Of a stretch of 64,000 nt of DNA, positions 44,973-56,061 are shown one piece after another. Made by a program: the position numbers and the translations under genes. Numbering within the stretch: the first letter of the stretch is position 1; every line of letters starts with the position of its first letter. The notes under the pieces are model-generated. The model did not search any database and had not been told where the DNA came from. It was given only the letters and a program-made list of their open reading frames with translations. Source of the DNA: Stenotrophomonas maltophilia (GTDB taxonomy: Bacteria; Pseudomonadota; Gammaproteobacteria; Xanthomonadales; Xanthomonadaceae); NCBI GenBank assembly GCA_002364755.1, contig DEZI01000023.1, positions 123,435 to 187,434 on the forward strand, written 5' to 3'.

Positions 44973-45065
44973 GGGGTCGGATGCCTTTCCGCAGGAAAGG
45001 GCTCTGACCCCTTGTCTGGCCCGCTTGGGGTCAGGGCCCTTTGCGTTGCAAAGGGATCCGACCCC
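44973..45065. repeat. Inverted pair of GGGGTC palindromic repeats
   Basis: Unit 1 (44973-45011) reads GGGGTCGGATGCC...GGGCTCTGACCCC and unit 2 (45027-45065) reads GGGGTCAGGGCCC...GGGATCCGACCCC, in opposite orientation, between the riboswitch and the Ax21-family gene. Confidence 0.88.
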
Positions 45066-45228
45066 GCCCTGAATGGATCCGACCCGCAGCTGAACCGACC
45101 GCCAGCTGTGACGTAAGTCGCTCGTAATCTGTAAAAGTTTCATTAAAATCAGGCCTCGGTCGACATGAGGTCGCCACGGACTGCCAACAGGGTGGCCCGC
45201 CAATGGACTGCAATTCACAGGAAAATCC

Positions 45229-45852
45229 ATGCGCAAGATCCTGATCGTGGCCGCACTGCTGGCCGCCGCACCGTTCTCGGCCTCGGCCGATGCCCTGAGC
45301 TACACCTACGCCGAAGGTGGCTGGACCCAGGCCAAGGTCAGCGACGACAGCCTCAACGATCCCAAGCTGGACGGCGGCTACGTGCGCGGTTCGGTGGCCC
45401 TTGCAGAGCAGGTGCACGTGTTCGGTGGCTGGAACTACGGCAGCAAGACCTACCACTTCTCCGATGGCTCGGTGAAGCTGGAACTGAACCAGCCGGAGCT
45501 GGGTATCGGCTACCACATGCCCTTCAGCGACCGTGTCGACTACACCGCCGACATCGCCTGGGTGCGTCAGCAGGCCAAGGTCACCGACCGCCTGGACGGT
45601 TTCGCTGATGAAACCTTCAAGGACCACACCAACCTGGTGCGCGCCACCATGGGCCTGCGTGGCAAGCCCTCGCGCATGACCGAAGCCTGGATCAAGGCTG
45701 GTTACATGGATGGCGGCAACAATTTCGAAGGCACCTGGGTCGGCACCCTCGGTGGCCAGGTCAACTTCACCAGGACCTGGGGTCTGGTGGGTGAGGTCTC
45801 CGGCTACCGCGACGTGACCCAGTTCTCGGCCGGCGTCCGCGCCAGCTTCTGA
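45229..45852 (+). CDS. Ax21 family outer-membrane protein
   Basis: Protein of 207 residues with signal peptide (MRKILIVAALLAAAPFSASA), YTYAEGGWTQ first strand, FGGWNYGS, and C-terminal phenylalanine (VRASF). This matches the Ax21 family of Xanthomonas and Stenotrophomonas, outer-membrane barrels also found in vesicles. Early claims of a signalling role for Ax21 were retracted, so no function is asserted. AGGAAAATCC precedes the start. It has its own strong terminator. Confidence 0.82.
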   Translation: MRKILIVAALLAAAPFSASADALSYTYAEGGWTQAKVSDDSLNDPKLDGGYVRGSVALAEQVHVFGGWNYGSKTYHFSDGSVKLELNQPELGIGYHMPFSDRVDYTADIAWVRQQAKVTDRLDGFADETFKDHTNLVRATMGLRGKPSRMTEAWIKAGYMDGGNNFEGTWVGTLGGQVNFTRTWGLVGEVSGYRDVTQFSAGVRASF

Positions 45853-45878
45853 TTGCTCGATCCTCGTCGTGTAATCGA

Positions 45879-45904
45879 ACGGGCCCCGCAAGGGGCCCGT
45901 TTTT
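45879..45904 (+). terminator. Rho-independent terminator of the Ax21-family gene
   Basis: 9-bp stem ACGGGCCCC/GGGGCCCGT, loop GCAA, followed by TTTT. Confidence 0.95.
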
Positions 45905-45997
45905 CATGGGCGCGCGCACGGCGTGCCATCGAAGCTGCGTGCAGATGCGCCAGGCTTTCGCGCCTTTGCACTGCCCCACTGGAAACGGAACACCGTC

Positions 45998-46876
45998 ATG
46001 AAGACTCCCCTGCGCACCCTGCTCGCCATCGCCCTGCTGTGCGCCCCCATGTTTGCCACCGCCGCAACGGCCCTGACGCCGGAACAGACGCTGGACCTGT
46101 ACGCGCGCGTGCTGATTGAAGACGATGCCGCTGCCGCACGCACGCTCAACGACGCCATGCGCAGCGCGCACGATGGCAAGGACGCGGTGACGCCCACGCC
46201 GGGCGCACTGGCCACGGCGCTGGCCGAACCGTGGATGGCGCTGCAGGCCAGCGTTGGCGCCACGCCCGATGCAGCCGCGACCGAAGCGCTGTACGGAAAG
46301 GTGCTGAAGGCATCGACCTGTCGCGCCACTGGCAGCAGCATCGAAGAGAACGAGTACGTGGACGACCAGAAGATCGCCACGGTCGAGTTCACCTGCAAGG
46401 TGGTGGACCTGGCGAGCGTGCGCCCGCTGTTCGCCGACAGCATGACCAGTGAAGACCCGGCCAGCCGCACACGCTTCATCGAGGCCTATACGCAGGCGCT
46501 GAAGAGCGGCACGCAGCGCACGGTGAAGGGCAGCCAGAAGCTGTACTCCGGTGCCGGGCAAGCGTACTGGTTCAGTGGCAGCTTCGATGAGCTGGTGACC
46601 CCGGTGCTGGAATCCATCGCGCCGTTCCAGGTGTGGATGGAAGATGCCGAAGCGGCCAGCGCACCGAAGGTGACCGGCGTGCCCGGCTGCGACCTGCTGC
46701 TGCAGCAGCACCGCAGCTGCGTGACGAAGATCGCCCCGGAACAGATCAGCGGCGTGGATGCGATGGCCGACGAGCTGAAGGCCAAGGCCCAGGTGAAGTC
46801 GGCTGATGAGATGACGCAGGAGTGCAAGGCATTGCGCCCGATCACGCAGATGATGTGGACCGACGAGTGCGCGTAA
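45998..46876 (+). CDS. Secreted protein of unknown function
   Basis: Protein of 292 residues with a signal peptide (about 1-23, MFATAATA), and five cysteines in the mature part, which may form disulfides in the periplasm. No membrane segment or known motif. The upstream frame extends to 45923, but the start at 45998 gives the signal peptide. It is convergent with ribD. Confidence 0.75.
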   Translation: MKTPLRTLLAIALLCAPMFATAATALTPEQTLDLYARVLIEDDAAAARTLNDAMRSAHDGKDAVTPTPGALATALAEPWMALQASVGATPDAAATEALYGKVLKASTCRATGSSIEENEYVDDQKIATVEFTCKVVDLASVRPLFADSMTSEDPASRTRFIEAYTQALKSGTQRTVKGSQKLYSGAGQAYWFSGSFDELVTPVLESIAPFQVWMEDAEAASAPKVTGVPGCDLLLQQHRSCVTKIAPEQISGVDAMADELKAKAQVKSADEMTQECKALRPITQMMWTDECA

Positions 46877-46880
46877 GGCA

Positions 46881-46964
46881 GTAGCGCCGCGAACGCATCC
46901 ATCCCCGCCATACGTGGATGGATGCAGGAAGGAACGGTAGATCCACGCCATGCGTGGATGGATG
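46881..46964. repeat. GTAG repeats between convergent genes
   Basis: A diverged unit (GTAGCGCCGCGAACGC then CATCCATCC...GTGGATGG) and a typical GTAGATCCACGCCATGCGTG unit at 46937. Confidence 0.8.
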
Positions 46965-46972
46965 TCAGAGCA

Positions 46973-48058
46973 TCACGCGCGCAGCAGCAACCGCAGGTCA
47001 TCCCCCACCTGGCGCTGGTCGACCACGCGCAGGCGACGTTGCTGGTCCATCGCTTCAATACCGAGGCCAGCCAGCAGCGGGCGGCCGGTATCCCCCAGCA
47101 GCGTCGGTGCCTGGTACAGCAGCAGCTCATCGACCCAGCCGCCACGCAGCAGCGCGCCGGCCAGGGTGGCACCGGCTTCGGTGTGTACTTCATTGATGCC
47201 ACGCTCGGCCAGCAGCGCCAGCACCGCACCCAGATCCAGGCGTGCATCGACGCTCGGCACGCTGGCGAATTCGGCATCGGCCGCATCCGGCGCGCTCACC
47301 GCGGCATCGTGCACATAGAACGTCGGCGCCCCACCCTCGCGCACGCGGCTGCATGCCAGCGAGCGCAGGCGGGAATCCAGCACCACGCGCAGCGGCGGCA
47401 TCACCTCGCAATCGGCCAGGCGTACGGTCAGCATCGGGTCGTCGGCCAGCACCGTGTCGGCGCCGGTGAGGATCGCGCCGGCACGCGCGCGCCAGTGCTG
47501 CACGTCTTCGCGCGCCGCCGCGCCGGTGATCCATTTCGAGCTGCCATCGGCCATCGCCGTGCGACCGTCCAGGCTGGCGGCCAGCTTCACCCGCAGCCAC
47601 GGGCGGTTGCGCTCCACGCGCGACAGGAAGCCCTTGTTGAGCTCGCGCGCCTGTGCCGCCATCAGGCCTTCGCACACCTCGATGCCCGCTTCGCGCAACA
47701 GGTCGAAGCCACCGCCATCGACCTTCGGGAAGGGGTCGCGCAGCGCCGCGACGACGCGCGACACACCGGCCTCGATCAGCGCCAGCGCGCACGGTGGCGT
47801 GCGGCCGAAATGCGCGCAGGGTTCCAGGGTGACGTAGGCTGTGGCACCCCGCGCTTCGCTGCCGGCTTCGCGCAGGGCGAAGACTTCGGCATGAGGGCCG
47901 CCGGCACGCTGGTGCCAGCCCTGCCCGACCACGCGTTCGCCATGGGCGATCACGCAGCCGACCATGGGATTGGGGCGGGTGGTATAAGCGGCACGTTCGG
48001 CCAGGCGCAGTGCGTTGGCCATGTGCAGGTGGTCGAGGGCGGTGAACGGCGTGGTCAT
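46973..48058 (-). CDS. ribD: Bifunctional riboflavin deaminase/reductase RibD
   Basis: Protein of 361 residues. The deaminase domain (about 1-145) has HAEVFAL and the zinc motif PCAHFGRTPPC; the reductase domain (about 150-361) has VKLAASLDGRTA and DPMLTVR. Second and third steps of riboflavin synthesis. Start at 48058 (MTTPFTALDHLHM). It lies next to nrdR but is cut off from ribE by two forward genes. Confidence 0.97.
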   Translation of the reverse strand: MTTPFTALDHLHMANALRLAERAAYTTRPNPMVGCVIAHGERVVGQGWHQRAGGPHAEVFALREAGSEARGATAYVTLEPCAHFGRTPPCALALIEAGVSRVVAALRDPFPKVDGGGFDLLREAGIEVCEGLMAAQARELNKGFLSRVERNRPWLRVKLAASLDGRTAMADGSSKWITGAAAREDVQHWRARAGAILTGADTVLADDPMLTVRLADCEVMPPLRVVLDSRLRSLACSRVREGGAPTFYVHDAAVSAPDAADAEFASVPSVDARLDLGAVLALLAERGINEVHTEAGATLAGALLRGGWVDELLLYQAPTLLGDTGRPLLAGLGIEAMDQQRRLRVVDQRQVGDDLRLLLRA

Positions 48059-48136
48059 GCGGCCATGGTAACGCTGCGGGTGTGGATCCATGCCATCGTG
48101 CCAACCAACGGTTGGCACCCTCCACCCATCCGGATG

Positions 48137-48658
48137 TCAGCCCTTCTTTTTCTTGGTCAGGGCGATGACATCGCCCAGCAGCTGCAGCTGTTCGGTGCTG
48201 GACGGCAGGTCGCGTTCCAGCTTCTCGATCTCCTCGCGGAAATCAGCCACATCCTCGAAGCTGCGGTAGACCGAGGCGAAGCGCACGTAGCCGACGTGGT
48301 CGAGCTTGCGCAGTTCGTTCATGACGAACTCGCCGACCTTGATCGAGGGTACTTCGCGTTCGCCGCTGATGCGCAGCTGGTGGACCACGGCGCGGACCGC
48401 CGCTTCGATCTTTTCTTCGGGGACGGCACGCTTCTGCAGCGCGCGGTCGAAGCCGGCGCGCACCTTGCGCTGATCGAAGGCCTCGCGGGTGCCATCACTC
48501 TTGACGATGGCCGGCAGCTTCAGCTCGACCGTTTCCAGAGTGCTGAAACGTTCGTTGCAGGCCTCGCATTCACGCCGACGGCGGATCGTCGCGCCGTCTT
48601 CGGAGACGCGCGAGTCGATGACCCGTGTATCGGCATGCTGGCAGAAGGGGCAATACAT
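48137..48658 (-). CDS. nrdR: Transcriptional repressor NrdR
   Basis: Protein of 173 residues: zinc ribbon (CPFC at 3-6, CEAC at 31-34) and ATP-cone domain (about 49-139). Represses ribonucleotide reductase genes by sensing dATP/ATP. The tail has a lysine run (TKKKKG). Confidence 0.98.
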   Translation of the reverse strand: MYCPFCQHADTRVIDSRVSEDGATIRRRRECEACNERFSTLETVELKLPAIVKSDGTREAFDQRKVRAGFDRALQKRAVPEEKIEAAVRAVVHQLRISGEREVPSIKVGEFVMNELRKLDHVGYVRFASVYRSFEDVADFREEIEKLERDLPSSTEQLQLLGDVIALTKKKKG

Positions 48659-48754
48659 GGAACGCCTGGCTCAGGGGGAATACCACTCTGTCAACGTCAT
48701 GACAGCGTCGCAAAGGTACCTGAGAAGGGCTTTTGCAGCAAATCAGGGCGGCGC

Positions 48755-49174
48755 TCAGCCCTGTGCGGCAAGCGGTTGCCGCCAGCGCAGCCACGCCAGA
48801 TGCGCAGCCGGCAGCAGCAGCGGCGGTCCCAGCGCAAGAAGCCCCAGCGAGGTCCAGTCGCCGCTCATGAATGCCAGTGACACGGCGACGGCAACCATGG
48901 CAACAGCTGCCAGCGCGCCCAGTAACAGGCCGCTCCAGACGAACCACGGTGCGGCACGCAGCCCGGACTGGCCGCGCCACAGGAACAAGCCGCTCAGCAA
49001 CAGCCAGGCCATCAGCCCGACCAGACCCGCGCCGGCCCACAACCACTGCAGGACGGTGAGGTAGCGGGCAAACGCACCGAGCCCCAGCACCGACAGGGTG
49101 CCGGTTACGGCAATGATCGGAATGCCCAGCAGCAGGGCCAGTGCAATGCGGCGCTTTTGCGCGACCTCATCCAC
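48755..49174 (-). CDS. Small four-helix membrane protein of unknown function (downstream member)
   Basis: 139 residues from a GTG at 49174 ((M)DEVAQKRRIALALLLGI), with about four hydrophobic helices. The GTG overlaps the upstream gene's stop by 8 bp, so the two are likely translated together. No family recognised. Confidence 0.6.
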   Translation of the reverse strand: MDEVAQKRRIALALLLGIPIIAVTGTLSVLGLGAFARYLTVLQWLWAGAGLVGLMAWLLLSGLFLWRGQSGLRAAPWFVWSGLLLGALAAVAMVAVAVSLAFMSGDWTSLGLLALGPPLLLPAAHLAWLRWRQPLAAQG

Positions 49175-49625
49175 GGGGGGCGGCCACCTGCGGGGGTCCG
49201 GCCACCCGCAACAGCACCAGCATGCCCGCCGGCACCAGCATCGACGGGCCTGCAAACACCATGTTCAGCACAAGAAGGCCCATATCCGAGAGGTAGTACA
49301 GCGCCATGGCCAGCATCGGCAGGCAGGCCAGCATGCCCAGACCCAGCAGCCACCACCAGCGCAGCGAGGCCGCACCCAGGCCTCGTCGCCCTTCCCTCAG
49401 CCAGAAGAGGCTGAGCGCGATGCAGGCCACCAGGCCGGCAAGCGCAGCCGATCCCCACAGAAGCATGCCGGCGGCAAACCACAGCTTGTCGGTGTTCAGG
49501 GAGGCCAGGCCAATCACGCCCATGACCAGCGCGATGCAGGCACCTGCGCCTCCGAAGAGCAGGCTGGGCAGGCCGAACAGCACCGCCAGCGCGGTGTACA
49601 GGTACTTGAGGCGACGCTCATCCAT
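49167..49625 (-). CDS. Small four-helix membrane protein of unknown function (upstream member)
   Basis: 152 residues from MDERRLKYLYTALAVLFGL, with about four hydrophobic helices. Similar layout to its downstream neighbour (charged N terminus, then helices), which suggests paralogues or a heteromeric pair. Sits between glyA and nrdR, which are adjacent in many relatives. Confidence 0.65.
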   Translation of the reverse strand: MDERRLKYLYTALAVLFGLPSLLFGGAGACIALVMGVIGLASLNTDKLWFAAGMLLWGSAALAGLVACIALSLFWLREGRRGLGAASLRWWWLLGLGMLACLPMLAMALYYLSDMGLLVLNMVFAGPSMLVPAGMLVLLRVAGPPQVAAPRG

Positions 49626-49644
49626 GCGTGGGATACCCGACCGT

Positions 49645-49682
49645 GGGGTCAGAGCCCCTCCCTGCGGGAAGGATCCGACCCC
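49645..49682. repeat. GGGGTC palindromic repeat after glyA
   Basis: GGGGTCAGAGCCCC...GGATCCGACCCC, 10 bp past the glyA stop. Confidence 0.85.
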
Positions 49683-49691
49683 ACTCCCCGA

Positions 49692-50945
49692 TCAGCCGTA
49701 GACCGGGTACTTCCGGCACTGCGCGCTGACGGCGTCACGCACGCGGGCGATAACGGCGTCATCGGCCGGGGCGTCGAGCACGTCGGCGATCCAGTTGGCC
49801 AGGTCCACGCAGTCCTGTTCGACATAGCCACGGGTGGTGACCGCCGGGGTGCCCAGGCGCAGGCCCGAGGTCACGAACGGCGAACGCGGGTCGTTCGGCA
49901 CCGAGTTCTTGTTGACGGTGATGTGGGCCTTGCCCAGCGCGGCTTCCGCGTCCTTGCCGGACACGTCCTTGCCGATCATGTCCACCAGCATCAGGTGGTT
50001 CTGGGTGCCGCCGGAAACGATCTTGTAGCCGCGCGCGATGAGCGTGTTGGCCATCGCCTGGGCGTTCTTCACCACCTGCTGCTGGTAGGCGGTGAAGCCC
50101 GGTTCCAGCGCTTCCTTGAAGGCCACGGCCTTGGCGGCGATGACGTGCATCAGCGGGCCGCCCTGGATGCCCGGGAACACCACCGACTGCAGCTTCTTGA
50201 CCAGGTCTTCGTCGGCGCCCTTGGCGACGATGATGCCGCCGCGCGGGCCGCGCAGGGTTTTGTGGGTGGTCGAGGTGACCACGTGGGCATGATCCAGCGG
50301 GCTCGGGTAGACGCCAGCGGCGACCAGGCCGGCCACGTGGGCCATGTCGACGAACAGGTAGGCGCCGACCTTGTCGGCGATGGCGCGGAAGCGCGCCCAG
50401 TCGATCACCTGCGAATAGGCCGAGAAACCGGCCACGACCATCTTCGGCTTGTGCTCCAGGGCCAGGCGCTCGACTTCGTCGTAATCGATCAGGCCCTGGT
50501 CGTTGACGCCGTACTGCACGGCGTTGAACAGCTTGCCCGAGGCGTTGACCTTGGCACCGTGGGTGAGGTGGCCGCCGTGGGCCAGGCTCATGCCGAGGAT
50601 GGTGTCACCCGGCTGCAGCAGGGCGAAGTACACGGCCTGGTTGGCCTGCGAACCGCTGTGCGGCTGCACGTTGGCGTAGTCGGCACCAAACAGCTGCTTG
50701 AGGCGGTCGATCGCCAGCTGCTCGGCAATGTCCACGTATTCGCAGCCACCGTAGTAGCGCTTGCCCGGGTACCCTTCGGCGTACTTGTTGGTCAGCTGGC
50801 TGCCCTGGGCCTCCATCACGGCCGGACTGGTGTAGTTCTCGCTGGCGATCAGCTCGACGTGGTCTTCCTGACGCTGGGTTTCGGCGGCGATGGCCTTGGC
50901 CAGTTCGGGATCGTAGGTTTCGATGCGGACGTCACGCGGGAACAT
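49692..50945 (-). CDS. glyA: Serine hydroxymethyltransferase
   Basis: PLP enzyme interconverting serine and glycine with tetrahydrofolate. Protein of 417 residues; ELIASENYTSPAVMEAQGS, NKYAEGYPGKRYYGGC, and the PLP lysine in TSTTHKTLRGPRGG are intact. First gene of the glyA-nrdR-ribD series. Confidence 0.99.
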   Translation of the reverse strand: MFPRDVRIETYDPELAKAIAAETQRQEDHVELIASENYTSPAVMEAQGSQLTNKYAEGYPGKRYYGGCEYVDIAEQLAIDRLKQLFGADYANVQPHSGSQANQAVYFALLQPGDTILGMSLAHGGHLTHGAKVNASGKLFNAVQYGVNDQGLIDYDEVERLALEHKPKMVVAGFSAYSQVIDWARFRAIADKVGAYLFVDMAHVAGLVAAGVYPSPLDHAHVVTSTTHKTLRGPRGGIIVAKGADEDLVKKLQSVVFPGIQGGPLMHVIAAKAVAFKEALEPGFTAYQQQVVKNAQAMANTLIARGYKIVSGGTQNHLMLVDMIGKDVSGKDAEAALGKAHITVNKNSVPNDPRSPFVTSGLRLGTPAVTTRGYVEQDCVDLANWIADVLDAPADDAVIARVRDAVSAQCRKYPVYG

Positions 50946-51029
50946 CGGGTACTCCGGCAGGCAGGGAAAGGGGGTACGGCACAGCCCCTGATTGTAGCCC
51001 CGTGACGGCCTGCCGGGGCCGAACGGGAC

Positions 51030-51110
51030 GGGGCCGGATCCCCGTGGAGGAGATCCGGCCCCGTATGGATGTGGCCCGGCATGTCAGTAGATCCACGCCA
51101 TGCGTGGATG
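51030..51110. repeat. Palindromic repeats between the RcnB-like gene and glyA
   Basis: An 11-bp stem GGGGCCGGATC/GATCCGGCCCC (51030-51062), followed by GTAGATCCACGCCATGCGTG at 51083. Confidence 0.8.
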
Positions 51111-51121
51111 TGACCGCTGAC

Positions 51122-51601
51122 TCAGCGGCTGAGCACGTACTGGGCGATCACGCCGGTGGCGATGGCCACCAGCAGCATGTTGCCGCGATCGTCCCGGATC
51201 CACTGGTGGCCGTACGGCGGGCGGCGCAGGTGGTAGCGCGGGTAGTCGTTCACCACGTAGACCGGCCCACGGTAGTAATCGCGGTAGCGGTGGCCGACCT
51301 GCCAGCCGTAGCCCGGGCCCGGGCGATAGCCGGGGCGGTAGACCACGCGCGGCGGCGGCGGTGCCGGATGGTAGTAGCGGCGGTCATGGTCGCGGCGCCA
51401 GTCACGGCGCGCATCGCGGCGGTCGCGTTCGTAGTCGCGACGCGCCTCGCGGACGTCATGGCGGTACTCGCGACGATCATCGCGGCGGTCTTCCCGCCAC
51501 TCGCGGCGGTCACGGTGATCGTTGTCGGCGAATGCCGGGGTGACCGATCCCAGCGCCAGCACAGAGGCCATGGCCCCGGCCACGATTCGATGGATGCGCA
51601 T
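51122..51601 (-). CDS. RcnB-like periplasmic protein
   Basis: Protein of 159 residues: signal peptide (about 1-25, PAFADN), a region very rich in D, R and E (about 26-75), a P/Y/R stretch, and the C-terminal RcnB-type segment YHLRRPPYGHQWIRDDRGNMLLVAIATGVI (quoted here as two parts, YHLRRPPYGHQW and IRDDRGNMLLVA). RcnB in E. coli affects nickel and cobalt efflux; here the function is inferred only. Confidence 0.75.
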   Translation of the reverse strand: MRIHRIVAGAMASVLALGSVTPAFADNDHRDRREWREDRRDDRREYRHDVREARRDYERDRRDARRDWRRDHDRRYYHPAPPPPRVVYRPGYRPGPGYGWQVGHRYRDYYRGPVYVVNDYPRYHLRRPPYGHQWIRDDRGNMLLVAIATGVIAQYVLSR

Positions 51602-51760
51602 GACAGACCTCTGTTGCAGTGGATGGTGATGTCCATATTGCGCAACCGATCTGAACCGTTTCCGGCTGGAAACGCTTCCCGTTGACGCATTCTGCTCAGT
51701 ATTCAGCCTTCGGCCAGCCCCACGGGGGTCCGGCAGGCGCGGCCGGGAGGCGGTTCCGGC

Positions 51761-51766
51761 TATAAT
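51761..51766 (+). promoter_or_regulatory. -10 box of ettA
   Basis: A perfect TATAAT lies 90 bp upstream of ettA in a 254-bp gap. No consensus -35. The leader after it is GC-rich and can fold (CGGGAAGCTCCCG-type hairpin). Confidence 0.6.
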
Positions 51767-51855
51767 TGGGGGTATTCCATTCAGTCTGTGCCCGCTGTCG
51801 TCCGGGAGCTTCCCGCTGACGGACGGGTGCAGGGCCGCGCCCCTACGGAGACCTC

Positions 51856-53520
<1,665 letters not shown>

Positions 53521-53528
53521 GGCAACCG

Positions 53529-53560
53529 GAAAGGCCGCGCTCGCGCGGCCTTTCTCTTTC
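53529..53560 (+). terminator. Rho-independent terminator of ettA
   Basis: GAAAGGCCGCGC/GCGCGGCCTTTC stem followed by TCTTTC. Confidence 0.88.
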
Positions 53561-53609
53561 GGCAGGTCACCACCGCTGGGGGTGACGCCCAATTGTTGTG
53601 AGTACCCCC

Positions 53610-54926
<1,317 letters not shown>

Positions 54927-54945
54927 GACGACCGCGCTGCGCGCT

Positions 54946-55015
54946 CGCCGGGCATGGCCCGGCGCTACCGGCACATGCCCTGCGATCTCCAGGTAGCGCC
55001 GGGCCATGCCCGGCG
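54946..55015. repeat. Inverted pair of GTAG repeats
   Basis: CGCCGGGCATGGCCCGGCGC then TAC, ending at 54968, faces GTAGCGCCGGGCCATGCCCG from 54993, in the gap between the convergent permease and fimbrial operon. Confidence 0.9.
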
Positions 55016-55020
55016 GCAGG

Positions 55021-56061
55021 TCAATTGTAGGTAATGGTGAACGTCGCGGTGCCGTTGGCCTCGCCTGCCCCCACCGTTCCGGCTTGGGTCTGGATGTAGC
55101 GTGCGCGCAGCGGCAGGCTCATCGACGAGGTACCGGTTACCGTGTCGCCCAGCGTCAGGCTGTCGCCGAAGGTGACGTTCTGCTCGCTGCCGCCGTTGCG
55201 GCGCACGATCTGGATGCCGATGCGGGTGGCACTGTTGGTGCCGCTGGTGATGGCCAGCGTGCCGGGCTGGTTGCCACTGGCCGGCGTGGCATCAAGCTGG
55301 ATGCCGATGGTGCTCTGGTACTGCGCCACGTTGCTGCCCTGGCAGCGCAGGGTGATGTTGAAATCACGATCCACGGCACGCGAACCCACGCCGGTGAAGG
55401 ATGAGTTCGGCACGTTGCCGAAATCCACCACGATGTTGCGGCTGCCGGCATCCACTTCGCAGGTGGGGCTGACGACCGTGGTGCCCATGCCGCGGAAGCT
55501 GGACGTAAGCACCGGATCCGATGGGCCATCGCCATCCAGGTAGTACGTGGTGAACGGTCCGTTGGGAGCGATCGTGCCGGACCCTGTCTGTGCCGCCGTC
55601 TTGATCAGCTCGATCCGGAAGAAACCGCCCGTCAGCGAGCCGGTTGTGCCTCCGCCGAGGTAGATGGTGTGCGGGTAGTAGGTCTGGATCGCGCCGGAAT
55701 CCCGATACAGGCGGATGCCCACCCCGTCAACGCCCGTACGATAGACATTCTGGAACCCCGACACGGGCTGGCGCTGCGCCGCGTTGATGAAGGCCCCCAT
55801 CGCACTGCCCCCACGCCAGTCGCAGCTGACGATGCTGTTCTTCTGCGTGATCGGCACGCTCAGCTGCTTGATCACGCCGCCCACGGGCGTGCTGGGCAGA
55901 ATGACCACCTGCCCCATGTCCATCTGGACATCCTGAGGCGAGAAGAACCGGGGGTTGCTGAGCTTGCACGACGCCAGCGCCTGACCCGACAACCCCAGGC
56001 CCATGCCCGCGGCCAGCAGGCCCATCGCCAGAGTGCCCCGGCGGAACGTCTTCATCGGCAT
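55021..56061 (-). CDS. Fimbrial tip adhesin (chaperone-usher pathway)
   Basis: Protein of 346 residues: signal peptide (ending QALAS), an N-terminal lectin-like domain (about 30-190) and a C-terminal pilin domain (about 195-346; CEVDAGSRNIVVDFG...) ending in the penultimate-tyrosine motif TFTITYN. Two-domain size marks it as the tip adhesin. Start MPMKT at 56061 has GGAGG close upstream; ATG at 56055 would overlap the usher stop by 4 bp. Last gene of the operon. Confidence 0.9.
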   Translation of the reverse strand: MPMKTFRRGTLAMGLLAAGMGLGLSGQALASCKLSNPRFFSPQDVQMDMGQVVILPSTPVGGVIKQLSVPITQKNSIVSCDWRGGSAMGAFINAAQRQPVSGFQNVYRTGVDGVGIRLYRDSGAIQTYYPHTIYLGGGTTGSLTGGFFRIELIKTAAQTGSGTIAPNGPFTTYYLDGDGPSDPVLTSSFRGMGTTVVSPTCEVDAGSRNIVVDFGNVPNSSFTGVGSRAVDRDFNITLRCQGSNVAQYQSTIGIQLDATPASGNQPGTLAITSGTNSATRIGIQIVRRNGGSEQNVTFGDSLTLGDTVTGTSSMSLPLRARYIQTQAGTVGAGEANGTATFTITYN

